Position numbers and translations under genes: made by a program. This document shows, piece after piece, positions 23,402 to 33,504 of a stretch of 64,000 nt of DNA. Source of the stretch: Lasiosphaeris hirsuta (taxonomy: Eukaryota > Ascomycota > Sordariomycetes > Sordariales > Lasiosphaeriaceae); the NCBI GenBank assembly GCA_030549175.1, contig JAUKUA010000002.1, positions 186,001-250,000 of the forward strand, written 5' to 3'. Positions within the stretch are counted from its first letter, which is position 1. The number at the start of each line of letters is the position of its first letter. Below the pieces are notes generated by a model that worked only from the letters and a program-made list of their open reading frames with translations, had not been told where the DNA came from and did not search any database.

Positions 23402-24943
23402 ATGGCTAGTGTTTATGAAGCCAATATCGCGTCCGCAATTAAAGCCGCTACAGATGGCGAGACGTAGGCCGCCGCAGCGGCTTTATACGAAGTCCACCTC
23501 TCAACCCTAAGTCGGCGTATACGCGGTACTACCTCCGCCAGAGCCAGCAAAGTAGATCTAATGAGGCTATCCCCAGTACAGGAGAGGTTCCTAGTCGACT
23601 GGTGCCTTTAGGAAGATGCCGCTGGGCGCGCTCTAAACAAGGCCTAACTCTCCAGAATGGCCTCATTAGTACTGGCTGAAGGAGATGATCATCGGCCAGT
23701 TGGCTACCGTTGGGTAGACCGCTTCCTACGCCGCCACGATCGTGTGAAAACGAAACCATCGGCACCGTTAGATACGGCTCGTACGCGCGGGTCCACCAAG
23801 GCCGCGTATGACGATTTCTACCAGCGTTTGAAGACTCAGTTAGATGTCAAAAATATTGCTTCTCGGAATATTACCAATATGGACGAACATGGCATGTAGG
23901 AGGTCCAGACTCGCGTTGGGACCGTCGTAAGTGATTCTACTACTAGTAGGTCCCTTGTGACGTCCTCTGAGAGTAAGACTTGGGTGTCTATTCTTGAAGT
24001 AGCTACTGTAGATAGAAGAAACTTATACCAGCCGTCGTCTTTTCTAAGGCTTCATTACAAGGCCAATGGTACCCCGAATGGGTCAAAAATCGCGAGGATA
24101 TTCACGATTGGAAGTACGATTACTTGCCTACTGGCTGGAGTAATGGGGTTATTACGTTAAAATAGCTTACGGAAATCTATCTGCCGGAAACTAAGCCCCT
24201 AAACGCTTTGGAATGGCGCCTACTTATTCTGGACGGCTATAACAGTCACGATATAGAGGAATTCCTTTATACCGCCTACTCTAATAGGGTTTTCGTACTG
24301 TTTCTACTGCCTCACACCTCCTACAAGACTCAGCCCCTAGACCGAGGCGTTTTCAAGGCTCTGAAAAACTATTTTAGGTAAAATACGAAGTATCTCGCCT
24401 ACTGCCGAAACTCGGCTCCTAGCCAACAAACAACGGTTCCTTCTCTTTTACAGAGACGCTTCCCGGTGTGGCTGTAGCCCTCGGAATATAAGGAGTGGCT
24501 TTAAAAAGACCGGTATCTGGCCTTTCTGCCCTCGTGAGGTCACAGATAACCGTGAGGCAGTGGTTGAGGACGCCCCCCCCCCTGTTGAGCGTACCCCTAC
24601 CCCTGAGATCTACCCCCTCCCAGACTCCACGGTTTTCAAGACTCCTAGGAATAGTCAGGACGTTCGTACGGCCTTGACTAAGGTTACAGGCAACGTTAGC
24701 CCTTGTAATCGTACGGTCAGGGCCCTCCTTCGTAAGGTAGAAAAGGTACTTGACGAAGGTAACGTAAAGAGGGCTGGTTTACAAGTGGAAAACGACCGTT
24801 TGGAGGAGGATTCACGTGCTGCGGAACCACACATTAAGAAGAGGGTCCGTGAGCCTCCAAACGGTAAGTTTGCGTGGATAGGGGATATCATCGAGGCCGA
24901 GGAAGCGGCTTACAACCCCTCCAAGGCGAAGGAGGGTAGTTAG
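23402..24943 (+). pseudogene. pogo/Tc1-mariner superfamily DDE transposase, RIP-damaged
   Basis: Starting at ATG 23402, the translation shows the expected order: an N-terminal helix-turn-helix (SVYEANIASAIKAATDGET), a CENP-B/Tc5-type DNA-binding part (LSPVQERFLVDWCL, YRWVDRFLRRHDRVKTKP), then the DDE catalytic domain (NMDEHGM with the first Asp region, LEWRLLILDGYNSHDIEEF for the second Asp, LLPHTSYKTQPLDRGVF for the third), and a C-terminal part with a likely coiled coil (VEKVLDEGNVKRAGLQVEND). At least six in-frame stops break it (for example at 23465, 23608, 23644, 23897), nearly all TAG or TAA where relatives have Gln or Trp, as C-to-T RIP would produce. A one-base shift around 24550 separates the C-terminal frame. 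Not functional. Confidence 0.85.
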
Positions 24944-25754
24944 GCGTACGGACCCCGCGTCAGTCATCGAGGAGGTCCATGATATGATTATTCATGGCCT
25001 GGATAGACTTCATGAGGTTGAGGAGATGTAGAAAACATTTTGTACCATAGGATTTACTGTAGAAATGGATGTGTTGCGACATGGTGAAGATTGGGGGTGC
25101 CCGCGTAGATCATCTTGCAAAGTCAGGTCGCTGCATGATTAGGTAAGCTTGAATATCAGGCGCGTCTCTAAATACGAGGTGCAAATGAATTCTGGCTTGA
25201 AGGACCTGTCCAAGAGCCTCCACGACCTAGACATCCAATCAAACATACCACCAGTGCCCCTGGCTCCTCGCCCGAAGCCTCTATTGCGGTTGAGGAACTC
25301 TGTAAGCGGCGCGAGGAACTGAAATCAATCAGGGAGATCGCCGCAGCAAAGCAGGCTGTGATCTCCAGCCTTCACTTCCTATTTCGCACGCGACGATATC
25401 ACGCCGTATCTCGTGCACATCTTGGCCCATATTGCAGATTCGGACGATTAGGTTGTCGGCTGCAGGGAGGCAAACACGTGGCAAACTGGAAACCCCTACG
25501 GCGCCCGAGTCACCTGCCAGTTTTGTGTTTATACACCCCATGAACTTCAAATCTCTAACAACATTTAACATAATTTAGGAAGTATGACTTACGAAGAGTT
25601 CAGATAAGAGTTCAGATAAAACTTTTAGTTTTTGGGTGGGGAAAGCGGAAACGAGAACCTTAATGGCCAAGATTCTCGTCTACAAATATCTAGCCTCTCC
25701 TCCCAAGCACTGCTTTATTCTTCATCTTTCAATCAATTCAATCATCACATAAAG
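24944..25754. other. Decayed transposon flank and promoter of the next gene
   Basis: Fragments such as VHDMIIHGLDRLHEVEEM (24978-25030) continue the transposase C-terminal region in another frame. 25200-25560 contains short Arg/Ala-rich coding-like pieces without a family. A repeated GAGTTCAGATAA motif (twice, 25597-25620) precedes the leader of the following gene. Confidence 0.35.
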
Positions 25755-27137
25755 ATGTCTGAGAGTGGCGAAAGCAGTACTATCCTTGCCCCCCTGGACG
25801 TGTCCAACCTCCAGGCTGAGGGGCTACTTCGTCAAGGCACCTCGGTAGGATCTCGCCGGCTTCATAAGCGGCGACTGAACCGTTCCAGTGACGAGGAACA
25901 TCATGGCATTCCCCTCGAAATTCCCCAGAACGAGCTGGCTATGCAAGATGCATTTGCCACGATTCCCATTTACCTCATCTCGCAGGAAACCCTAAAGCAT
26001 GTTGGTCTCTCGGCGTCCAAAGCTGATCAGCTCTGGAGCGCGTGGACCAACTGGCCCACTGACGGGCCCGGTAGAGAAACTGACGCCGACGACGGAGGCC
26101 TACAAGTATCTTTTCTCGACTTTATTACCGGACGTGCGACAAGAAGCGGCATACCTGATACAACTGGGGGGAGCGACACTGAGTGGTATACATGCCTCAA
26201 CGCCTGTGGTGTCAACCAGAAAACCCAGGCTGCGATCATGGATCCTTTTTTTAATGACGTCCGCCTTGACCGTACATGCCTAGATTGGGTACGGGATACG
26301 ATCAAGATGCGTTATGCTGGGCTCCAAGACATCCAGAGAGCCTCGCGAGAACGCGAGATGGAGCTTCAGCGTGCGGCATCACGCCCGGGACCGCCTGGAG
26401 GTGGTGAACGACGGTCCCTTTCTGGCCTCCAGCAGCAGAGCACAGCTGGAATGTCTACGGATGCTTGGGGATCAGCACGTGCTGCCGCCGCCCGCAACGC
26501 AACTGGACACACGGTTCTCTACAAGGGAATCGACCAAGCTCGCATCGAAAGCATATTTGATGCGGATGGAAGCATGGCCCAGATCAGTAAACTCTGTTCT
26601 TCGTTCCCATCAGACTTCGGCAGTAGAGTTGCGATGTACTACTTCACTCCGAATCTCAAAGTCGCCGAGTACTACGCAGGCTACGCAAAGCGGCGCGCCG
26701 AATGCGAATCGGTAGTCATGATTGTCCTCCGTATCCCGAACGCCGCCATTCAGTCCCTGACTGAGCCAGAAATCCAGCATCTCCACTGGCCAAGTGACGT
26801 CTGGAAGCAGATGATCTGGAACTGCCGCAGAAACAACACGCTACCGAAACATTTGAGGGTGTACAAGAAGGCTACTCTCATCATTGGCTCAATTTCGCGG
26901 AAGCTTAACAACGTATATCACAGGCTCGATACTTGGGAGGGTGTCACGGAGCGGCACCTGCTCAAGGTGAATCCTGATAGACGAACTGGGGCTCATGGTA
27001 AAATCGCCACTCAGTATGCGATCCAAGGTCAGGAAAAGGGGGAGGATTGGCTTCTGGAGAACGGCGGCAAGGACATCAAAGTGTTCCCCTATCCTCACGC
27101 TGCACTGGAGAGTCTCATTGCCGAGAACCGAGATTGA
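25755..27137 (+). CDS. Uncharacterised protein with ADP-ribosyltransferase-like region
   Basis: Intact, intronless, 460 aa from the ATG at 25755 (leader CACATAAAG before ATG), though it sits in transposon debris. Residues 1-65 are polar; 65-200 have no recognised domain. From about residue 254 the sequence reads VLYKGIDQARIE ... SDFGSRVAMYYFTPNLKVAEYY ... VVMIVLRIPN. The order 'LYKG', 'DFG..xYFT....A..YA' and a following beta-strand resembles the DUF3990/ART superfamily, which transfers ADP-ribose or binds NAD+. The usual catalytic Glu is not obvious, so activity is uncertain. No signal peptide or membrane segment. The absence of RIP-type stops suggests either selection or late arrival. Alternatives: an ART-fold protein without enzymatic activity, or an unrelated fungal family. 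Confidence 0.85.
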   Translation: MSESGESSTILAPLDVSNLQAEGLLRQGTSVGSRRLHKRRLNRSSDEEHHGIPLEIPQNELAMQDAFATIPIYLISQETLKHVGLSASKADQLWSAWTNWPTDGPGRETDADDGGLQVSFLDFITGRATRSGIPDTTGGSDTEWYTCLNACGVNQKTQAAIMDPFFNDVRLDRTCLDWVRDTIKMRYAGLQDIQRASREREMELQRAASRPGPPGGGERRSLSGLQQQSTAGMSTDAWGSARAAAARNATGHTVLYKGIDQARIESIFDADGSMAQISKLCSSFPSDFGSRVAMYYFTPNLKVAEYYAGYAKRRAECESVVMIVLRIPNAAIQSLTEPEIQHLHWPSDVWKQMIWNCRRNNTLPKHLRVYKKATLIIGSISRKLNNVYHRLDTWEGVTERHLLKVNPDRRTGAHGKIATQYAIQGQEKGEDWLLENGGKDIKVFPYPHAALESLIAENRD

Positions 27138-28509
27138 GCCCTGTTTGTAATTATCTTGTAGAGATCTGTTAGAGATCTTTTTAATGCATTACCTTCAGCT
27201 TTGCCAACATACGTTATTTTCCAACGCTGATGGGCCGTAGACATTCCCCGCGTGATATGGCGGCATTATTTCGAGTCGTGTATAGAGCACAACCTAGACG
27301 AGGATATCACTTTTCTCCAAGAATTAATCACTATTAGCGCCAAGCCGAGAGATTGTGTTCCAAGTGATGAAGCGAATATTAACGAACCGATCCTAGGACG
27401 AGGTGTTGATACATCAACTCCGCGGCCCCATAATGGATGCGTTCCCGGAGCGTGCGTCTGTTTTGCCAGGAATGTTACCTCGACAAACACCGGGAAATGG
27501 AGTGAAGCGGAAGAGAGCATCCAACGCGGTTAGGGAACACAGGACGGCGATTAAAGGAGCAGGCGGCATGCTGGGACTGGGGAAATTTGATGTCAAACTT
27601 TAGATTCGGCGTTGCCGCGGGTAGGCCTCGTGGCGGATTCACTGGTTCAACATGACCCCTTTCTACACGAGACACATACTGTAAAAAAGGAAGGAATAGC
27701 GCTTAGCTATCACAAAACTGATTTGCCTTGTATATGTTGCGGTTGCCACAGCAGGTGGGCTTGTTTATGGCAATCTCAAAAATGACATGTCTACCAGCAT
27801 CGCCGCCAGCGCAGCGCCTACGTGCTCGGAGTGGTGGGAGGCACCACAGCTGGCATAGTTATCAGAGAGTACATTAGACTAGAGAAGCCCGATAACTACA
27901 CCTACGCTTTTAATTCCGTCTACGGCGCCGACCAGGTGATCCCCGAGGATGATGTCAAAACCAAAGATATTGTGGGGAACGAGGTAGAGAGCCTACCACC
28001 GCCTTGAAAGGGGGACTCTCTCAAGCATTATGAGGAAATCAATAAACGAGAGGTATAATTAAAGCGACATATCTATTTAATACTTTTAATGTATATAACG
28101 GCAGATACAATATACATACTCCACACTACGCCAACCTACTGAAAGGCGTACCAGAACGTTAAGGTTACCTCTTTACCTTCTAGAGTAGGCCTTAGCCACC
28201 ATGGTGACAAAGCCTGAATCCTACAGAAAGGTTTATAAGGAAGAAGGTTCCGGCGGAAAGTCAGAACCACACAAGCAATATAATCACACCTTTACAACCA
28301 AGAGTTGCCGTGCTATCTGACAGTATCTGCTAAATTAAACGTCTTTGATCCGAATTTCATACTGTATATTCACGTAATATCGAAGATGGTAATGGGAAGT
28401 AGGAGTGTTTGCAGGAGGTACAGGTGCAAGACTTGGAGGACAGAGGCTAACTTAAGTCTCCAAACTGTCAGGTAAGTAACACGAAGAAAACAAGAGATAA
28501 AAGCGCTAT
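27138..28509. other. Gene-free region with small relics
   Basis: No full gene. At 27700-28007 (+) two frames joined by a shift read KLICLVYVAVATAGGLVYGN and then VLGVVGGTTAGIVIREYIRL ... NSVYGADQVIPEDD, suggesting a former small membrane protein. 27252-27533 (+) is an open frame from GTG with no family. 28020-28500 shows nothing recognisable. Confidence 0.3.
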
Positions 28510-28722
28510 TCATTTTCGAAATTGGGACCCATTTTGGCCATCTTTATATATGGGACGAATTCTGGGCCCACTTGGCTACAGTTGAAGTAATTCACCATGT
28601 GCTGCGGCGCAGCCTTCCGAAACTGGTAGTTAGGGTGAGCAAATCCTGAGCAAAGTCTGAGCAGGGTCTGAGCCAGGGTGGGCAATGTCACGTGGGCAAG
28701 GTACGAGAACGGAAATTTGTGG
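28510..28722 (-). repeat. Dispersed repeat, copy B (inverted relative to copy A)
   Basis: The reverse complement matches 19794-20025. Both copies end in a similar AT-rich segment (AAAATGGGTCCCAATTTCG here, ATGACTCCCCATTTTCCG in copy A). The pair is in inverted orientation 8.5 kb apart. Confidence 0.7.
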
Positions 28723-28768
28723 GCAAGACAGAGCAATGGAAAAGTGGTGATGGATTGTGGCGTTGTGG

Positions 28769-28786
28769 GCCAGGAATTCCTGGCCT
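28769..28786. repeat. Perfect 18-bp palindrome
   Basis: GGCCAGGAATTCCTGGCC reads the same on both strands. It lies just outside dispersed repeat B. It could be a protein-binding site or a transposon end; nothing else supports a role. Confidence 0.6.
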
Positions 28787-29510
28787 GCAACGGCTATCTA
28801 CACTAGGTGCGGCCTAAAGGCACCAGCTAGGCGAGGTGGCGTGTGCACCCTGCACCCTCGAGGTGGGGCACCACCTCCAACAAAATTTCGTGCACTCAGA
28901 TTCGTCTCAGACAACCAGGCTGTTTTCTGCGGAGCAGCTCAGAGTGGTGATGAGGCTTGGAGTTGTCGGAATGGTGGCCTGAGCTACTGCTGTTCGACTG
29001 TTCGACTGTTCGACTGTTTCGCGCTGCGTCGCCAATTTGACGACCGGTTAACCACCACGCGAATTCACGACCTCGGGCCAGCCGCTGGAAGTGAGGTTGC
29101 TCATCCAACCCAGCCGTTCGTGCTGCTCGACAGCGCAAACTTTGCTTTCCTAGTCGTTGACGGGTCGGCGCCGGCTCAGTCTCCAAGGCGCTAGCAGGCA
29201 CTAACTCATTGGGTGGCTGGAAAGTTCGCATCTTAGCACAACGGTCACACGGCTTTTGGCGTGTCTGCCATGGTGTTTGCAGTCTCTAGCCCTCTCTTTG
29301 GTGTCGAGTTTCCAGCCTCGCGTCAACTGCCAACCTCGCATGACATATCGCGTGGTGGAATCCGACGTCAACGCTAGATATCTTGCGCCGAATGCATGTG
29401 AAACATGCCAGCCTTTGTGACGATGGAACCACATAAAAGCCACTGACGCACTCTGCCATAGGCCTCAAACAATCAGAACAACAACATCGAAACCTCAAAA
29501 GACCTCAACA
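28787..29510. other. Spacer with repeat word shared with 22.7 kb, and promoter
   Basis: A 24-bp word at 28897-28920 is identical to 22662-22685 inside the inverted-repeat element spacer. CGACTGTT is repeated three times at 28997-29020. The sequence next to the ATG at 29511 is CAACA-ATG, a good fungal start context. Confidence 0.5.
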
Positions 29511-30218
29511 ATGACCGACCCAATCCTGCCCCTCTCACCCGCAGCCGGCTGCCTCATCGGCCTGGCAATCCTCCTCCTCTCCCTCGCCCTGCCCATGCCT
29601 CCCACCTCCTGCGACTCTACCCCCCGGCCGTCTGTCTTCGCCGCCGTCCGCCAAAATCTGACCAACACCATCGCCGCACACCACATCCATGACATCGCCC
29701 AAACCACCCTTAGCGCCCTCGCCGCCAACCTCCCCGCCACCACTCAATCCGTCCCGCCAGAAAACAGGACGATCCCGCTAAAAGTCGCGTCACACCTCCT
29801 CCGCATCCTTGTCCCGGGCGCCGAGACGCAGCTATTCATCACCCTTGGCCAACAGCTCCTGAAATTCTCACAACTAAGCCTGCCGTGCGGAATACCAACA
29901 ACATCCACCAACGGCCCGGCACCTACCGACAACCTGTCAGCAGTGACACCAGAATCTGATGCCGGAAAGCGCCGCAGAAGGCGGCTGCCGTGGGCCGTGC
30001 AGTTCATGCCCGAGGTGCCGCGGCGCACGTCGTCTCTGGGATGGGTCGGGGCGGTGAGACTCGGGGATGTGAGGACTGGGGTGGAGGGCGGGCGGTTTTG
30101 TGGTAGGGGGTTTGATCTTGACTCGCGGTCGGTGAGTACTGTGACGGGGTCAGAGGGGGGTTGGAGAGGGCCGAGACGGTCTGATTGGGGAGCGGTGCTG
30201 ATGGAGGAGGGGCTTTGA
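29511..30218 (+). CDS. Hypothetical protein with N-terminal membrane helix
   Basis: This is a 235-aa intronless frame with a strong start context (CAACAATGACC). Residues about 10-30 form a hydrophobic helix (GCLIGLAILLLSLALPM), either a signal anchor or a signal peptide. The rest is Pro/Thr/Ser-rich, with a basic RRRRR patch near residue 155 and a Gly/Arg-rich end. No domain is recognised. It lies just outside the transposon-rich block. The protein-like composition and start context favour a real gene, but no family supports it. Confidence 0.5.
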   Translation: MTDPILPLSPAAGCLIGLAILLLSLALPMPPTSCDSTPRPSVFAAVRQNLTNTIAAHHIHDIAQTTLSALAANLPATTQSVPPENRTIPLKVASHLLRILVPGAETQLFITLGQQLLKFSQLSLPCGIPTTSTNGPAPTDNLSAVTPESDAGKRRRRRLPWAVQFMPEVPRRTSSLGWVGAVRLGDVRTGVEGGRFCGRGFDLDSRSVSTVTGSEGGWRGPRRSDWGAVLMEEGL

Positions 30219-30435
30219 TGGGGATGGGCTGGGGGAGGTGGTCAGAGGGAGGATATATAGTATGAATATGAATGTATGGACTGTTGGTTGCATGATTCAG
30301 TTTTGGCGGTTGCGAGTGCAAGCGCACGGTCTGGCACTGTCGAGCCGGATCCGATCTCGAGGGGAGGGAACAAATCTATCATAAGGATGAGTCTCTTTCC
30401 GACAAGATGAAAGCGATCGTTCTTCGGCTTATCGA

Positions 30436-30804
30436 TGAATGAGTCTGTAAGTATTTACGAGACCTGGCGCGCGGTCATGGAAGAATACAGCCAGCGCCGG
30501 CTCACTTACGAGACGGGCCGGTTACCAGCTATAGGCGCCATAGCCAAACACTCTCCAAGCATTGCTCAAAGACGAGTACCTGGCGGGACTGTGGAAAGGT
30601 GACCTGCTGGTTTCCTTGCTCTGGGGAGAGTCCCCTGTGTTTAAACCCGAAGAGCCTTCCAGCGGCAGGACGGGCGAGCCAACCTGCTACAGGAGGGTGG
30701 GGATGTTGGATCTCAAGTATCTCGAGGTGTTTTGGTATGAGCATGATGGAATGACGGACATGGCAGCCGGGTTGTTGAATGCTGCTGCCCACGGTGAAAT
30801 ATAA
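30436..30804 (+). pseudogene. C-terminal relic of a HET-domain protein
   Basis: From 30436: NESVSIYETWRAVMEEYSQR, then LTYETGRLPAIGAIAKH, then a frame change near 30555-30565 into KDEYLAGLWKGDLLVSLLWG. This is the standard order in the region after the HET domain of many fungal incompatibility-type proteins (W..vveeYs.R.LTy..DrLpAiagiA ... d.YlaGLWr.dLl..LLW). No HET domain lies upstream and the typical 'PSWSWAS' motif after it is lost. A decayed fragment. Confidence 0.75.
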
Positions 30805-31097
30805 TGCGGATGGCTGGGAGTGGCCCCATTAGATGCCTTGTAATCTTCGAGTGCCTACCAGAACGAAAAACCAATGAATTGAGAGAACTCCCTCAACAGG
30901 CTGGGTAGTCGCTGGAACACATCGATTTGTTTTGGTTAACATAGGTAGTCGCGAAGGGGAACGAAGGCTGGCTTTAAGGTTGTATCAGGAAGTGATCAGG
31001 GGGTATGGATTCTTAGGTGTTCAATTTCACAGTGTCTACATGTACTGCCGTCGTTGACAAGACTCTCGCTACGGCCGGGCCTCATCTCCTGAGGTCA
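30805..31097. other. Spacer, nothing recognised
   Basis: No coding or structural feature is seen between the HET relic and the converging small gene. Confidence 0.4.
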
Positions 31098-31496
31098 TCA
31101 ACGTCTCTCTGACGCCTCCACCCGCAAGCCCCCGGCCTCACTACCACTTGCAAAACCACTTTCCAGCGTGACGCTCGTGCCCTCACACCCAAACTCCTCC
31201 TTGCAATCATCGCAAAGACCTGTCGTCTTCCGGTACCGCTTCGCCCTGTGCTGCTCCACCAGAGCGGCGCCGGAGCCCCAGGCCGGTCTGGTTACGGGTG
31301 GCAGGCATGGAATCTCCTTGATCTCTGTCTCTCCACTCTGGCTGCTGCAGACACGGCAAAGGATTCGGGTGATGCTGTGGCACATTGCGGACCGGGCAGG
31401 CTGTCGTGGGCGAGAGTGTGTGTTGGCTGTGGTAGCGGAGCGTGTTTCCTGGTCCGAGAGAGTCGGTGACGGCGGAGAGTGGTAGGCGGATTGCAT
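31098..31496 (-). CDS. Small cysteine-containing hypothetical protein
   Basis: Starting at the ATG at 31496 (MQSAYHSPPS) the frame gives 132 aa. The middle has MCHSITRILCRVCSSQSG followed later by GLCDDCKEEFGCEG; the Cys spacing (C-x2-C and C-x2-C-x5-C) resembles small zinc-binding fungal proteins. The tail is Ser/Glu/Gly-rich. A longer version opening at 31778 lacks an ATG. No signal peptide, so probably intracellular. Function unknown. Confidence 0.45.
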   Translation of the reverse strand: MQSAYHSPPSPTLSDQETRSATTANTHSRPRQPARSAMCHSITRILCRVCSSQSGETEIKEIPCLPPVTRPAWGSGAALVEQHRAKRYRKTTGLCDDCKEEFGCEGTSVTLESGFASGSEAGGLRVEASERR

Positions 31497-31859
31497 TGCA
31501 GGGAGCTTTTTTCGCAAATTATTCCGTCTTATAGGGCATTTGCCTTGGTGACACCAACGATGCGGCCATCCGACTTGCGTGTGACACAACCGCCTTGCTC
31601 CACGATTTGGGGCTGTTGAATGGGTAGAGGAACAAAGAGAAATTGAAGTAGCACATGAAGTTGTCCAAGAGAATGTCAAGAGGTGTCGTCGGGTTCTGTG
31701 CCGGAAACAAAGGACAACAGGCTGATTGCGTTTCAGGGGCACGGACTGTTTGTCGGGCGTGGGGCCAATAAACACCATGCAAATTATCGTGGTGCGCCAA
31801 TTGGTCCCATGTTCGCGGGCGGCGAAGCAGGGTGGGTAATTCTTTCAGATGCATCGGTG

Positions 31860-31923
31860 CAGTGTGTGGAGGGGGGGGGTCCAGTGTGTGTGGAAGGGGG
31901 GTCAGTGTGTGTGGAGGGAGGGC
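31860..31923. repeat. Short GT/G-rich minisatellite
   Basis: Three imperfect copies of a ~21-bp unit (CAGTGTGTGTGGAGGGGGG type), starting at 31860, 31882 and 31903. No coding role is evident. Confidence 0.7.
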
Positions 31924-32288
31924 GGGCGGGTGCGGGTTGACCCGATTGTCAAACATGGTCGAACTCAACATCAAGGAAGGAGGGGCGCTGGATATCACCA
32001 CCAAAACACAGTCACACGTTCACACAAAATGCCATCAAATCGATCGGGTCAACAGCTGAATGGAATTGCGATACGCTATCAACGACCATATCAAGAAAGA
32101 ATCCTATCACCTCACCACTCCTAGTGACGAAATCCCAAAGGCCTCCAACGCATCCATCCAATCCAGTCCGTCAAGATAAAAACACCTCGGTCCAACCTTG
32201 GCAAAGAGGTCGGCTAACCTGCTAGAAGGGACGAGCAAGGCTTCGCAAGCAATCAGCCAGCGGTAGCGGTAGCCCCCGCGGCGGGGAG

Positions 32289-33504
32289 TTAGTAGTTGCC
32301 GTGGTCCTCGGGCTCCTGCTTGAGGTCCTCCTGTATGAGATCCGGCTCAGTACCCTCCTCAGCGACACCGTCAACCATAACCTGGTCCTCGGCGACAGCC
32401 TCCTGCGGAACGGCGGCATTCTTCTTCTTGCCACGCGTGGCGCGCTTGGGAGCGGCGGCATCCTTCTTGACACGGGGACCACGCTTGCGGGGGGCGGCCT
32501 TCTTGGTCTCGTCCTCGTCCTCGGGCTTAGGGTGATGGACATCGGTTGGGGTCTTGGCGCGCGAAGCGCGATACGTGCGGGCAGTGGGGAGGGGCTTCCG
32601 GCCGGGCCGACCCCGGATCTGGTCGGGAATCGTGTGGCCAACGGTCTTCATGCGCTTGTGCGGGTACGGTGGCTCAGGGTTGGGCGCTCTGGCGCGACTC
32701 AGCTCGTTGGCGATCGGAGCGGGCGCGGAGTCTCGGACGAGCTTGGCGACGTCGTTGGGGGTGGTAGCGTCTTTGACCTCATCCTTAGGAGTGACATCCT
32801 TGATCTCGTCTTTGACGGCGACATCCTTGGTGATATCCATGGCATCGTCATCGGTCTCGTCCTCGGAGTCGTCCGTGGGGGCCGTGATAACGATCTTGGG
32901 GATAGGAACCATGGCGGCATTGAAATCGACGGGGACCATGGCGGCGGCATTGTTGCTCGTCGACGCGGCAGCAGCACCATCACTCTTGGTCGGAGTGATC
33001 GGGATAGGCAGGGGGCGCGAGCGCAGACCGGTGAGACCGGTGCCGGCCTTCTTGGTCGAGGAAATGGAATTGGCAAACTCAAGGTTGCCCTCCTTCCTGT
33101 GAAACTCGACAATCTTCTTCTTGATGGCAGCCCAGGCGTTGCTGGCTGAGCGGACATTGGCAAAGCCCATGTGCTTGGCGAGCTCGGCGTATTCGACCTG
33201 TGTGTGCCCAGGCGGTTAGCAATCTGCTGCGATGGGAGGCAAAGGGCCCGCCAGCTTGGGGGAAAAGGCCCGTTGGTTTGGGCAAAACGCCCGCGCGGGA
33301 GAGGGAATGGGGGTGTGTGTGTAGAAGACTTACCACGAGCCACTCCTTGGTGGACAACATGGCGGACACTATAATCTCGCGCTCGCGAGGGGTAAAGAGA
33401 CCGTCGTTATTGTCATCTTTGATGGCGTCGGCGAGGGTCGAGCCCTTGTCCTTGCCCTTGCCTTTGTTGCCCTTGGTGGGCGCGTTGGTACTGGAACCCG
33501 GCAT
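32289..33504 (-). CDS. Myb/SANT-like and AT-hook DNA-binding protein
   Basis: Exons 33504-33334 and 33197-32289 give 359 aa; the intron is 136 nt with GTAAGT, a TTGCTAAC branch site and CACAG. The start is MPGSSTNAPTKG; a TTG further upstream is not needed. Residues about 35-90 form a Myb-like helical domain common in fungi (LFTPREREIIVSAML, EYAELAKHMGF, SASNAWAAIKKKI). The rest is disordered: an acidic/alternating Lys-Asp part (DVTPKDEVKD), an AT-hook-like core RGRPGRKPLP, then Lys/Arg clusters (RKRGPRVKK, RATRGKKK) and an acidic tail. Expected to be nuclear and bind AT-rich DNA or chromatin. The 5' UTR upstream (33505 to about 34000) is purine-rich on the + strand. Confidence 0.85.

Noticed and set aside
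32301..33149. 282-codon + strand frame opposite the Myb-like gene
   Set aside because: Its Gly/Leu/Val-rich content is the complement of the charged, low-complexity Myb-like protein; no domain and no ATG in good context.
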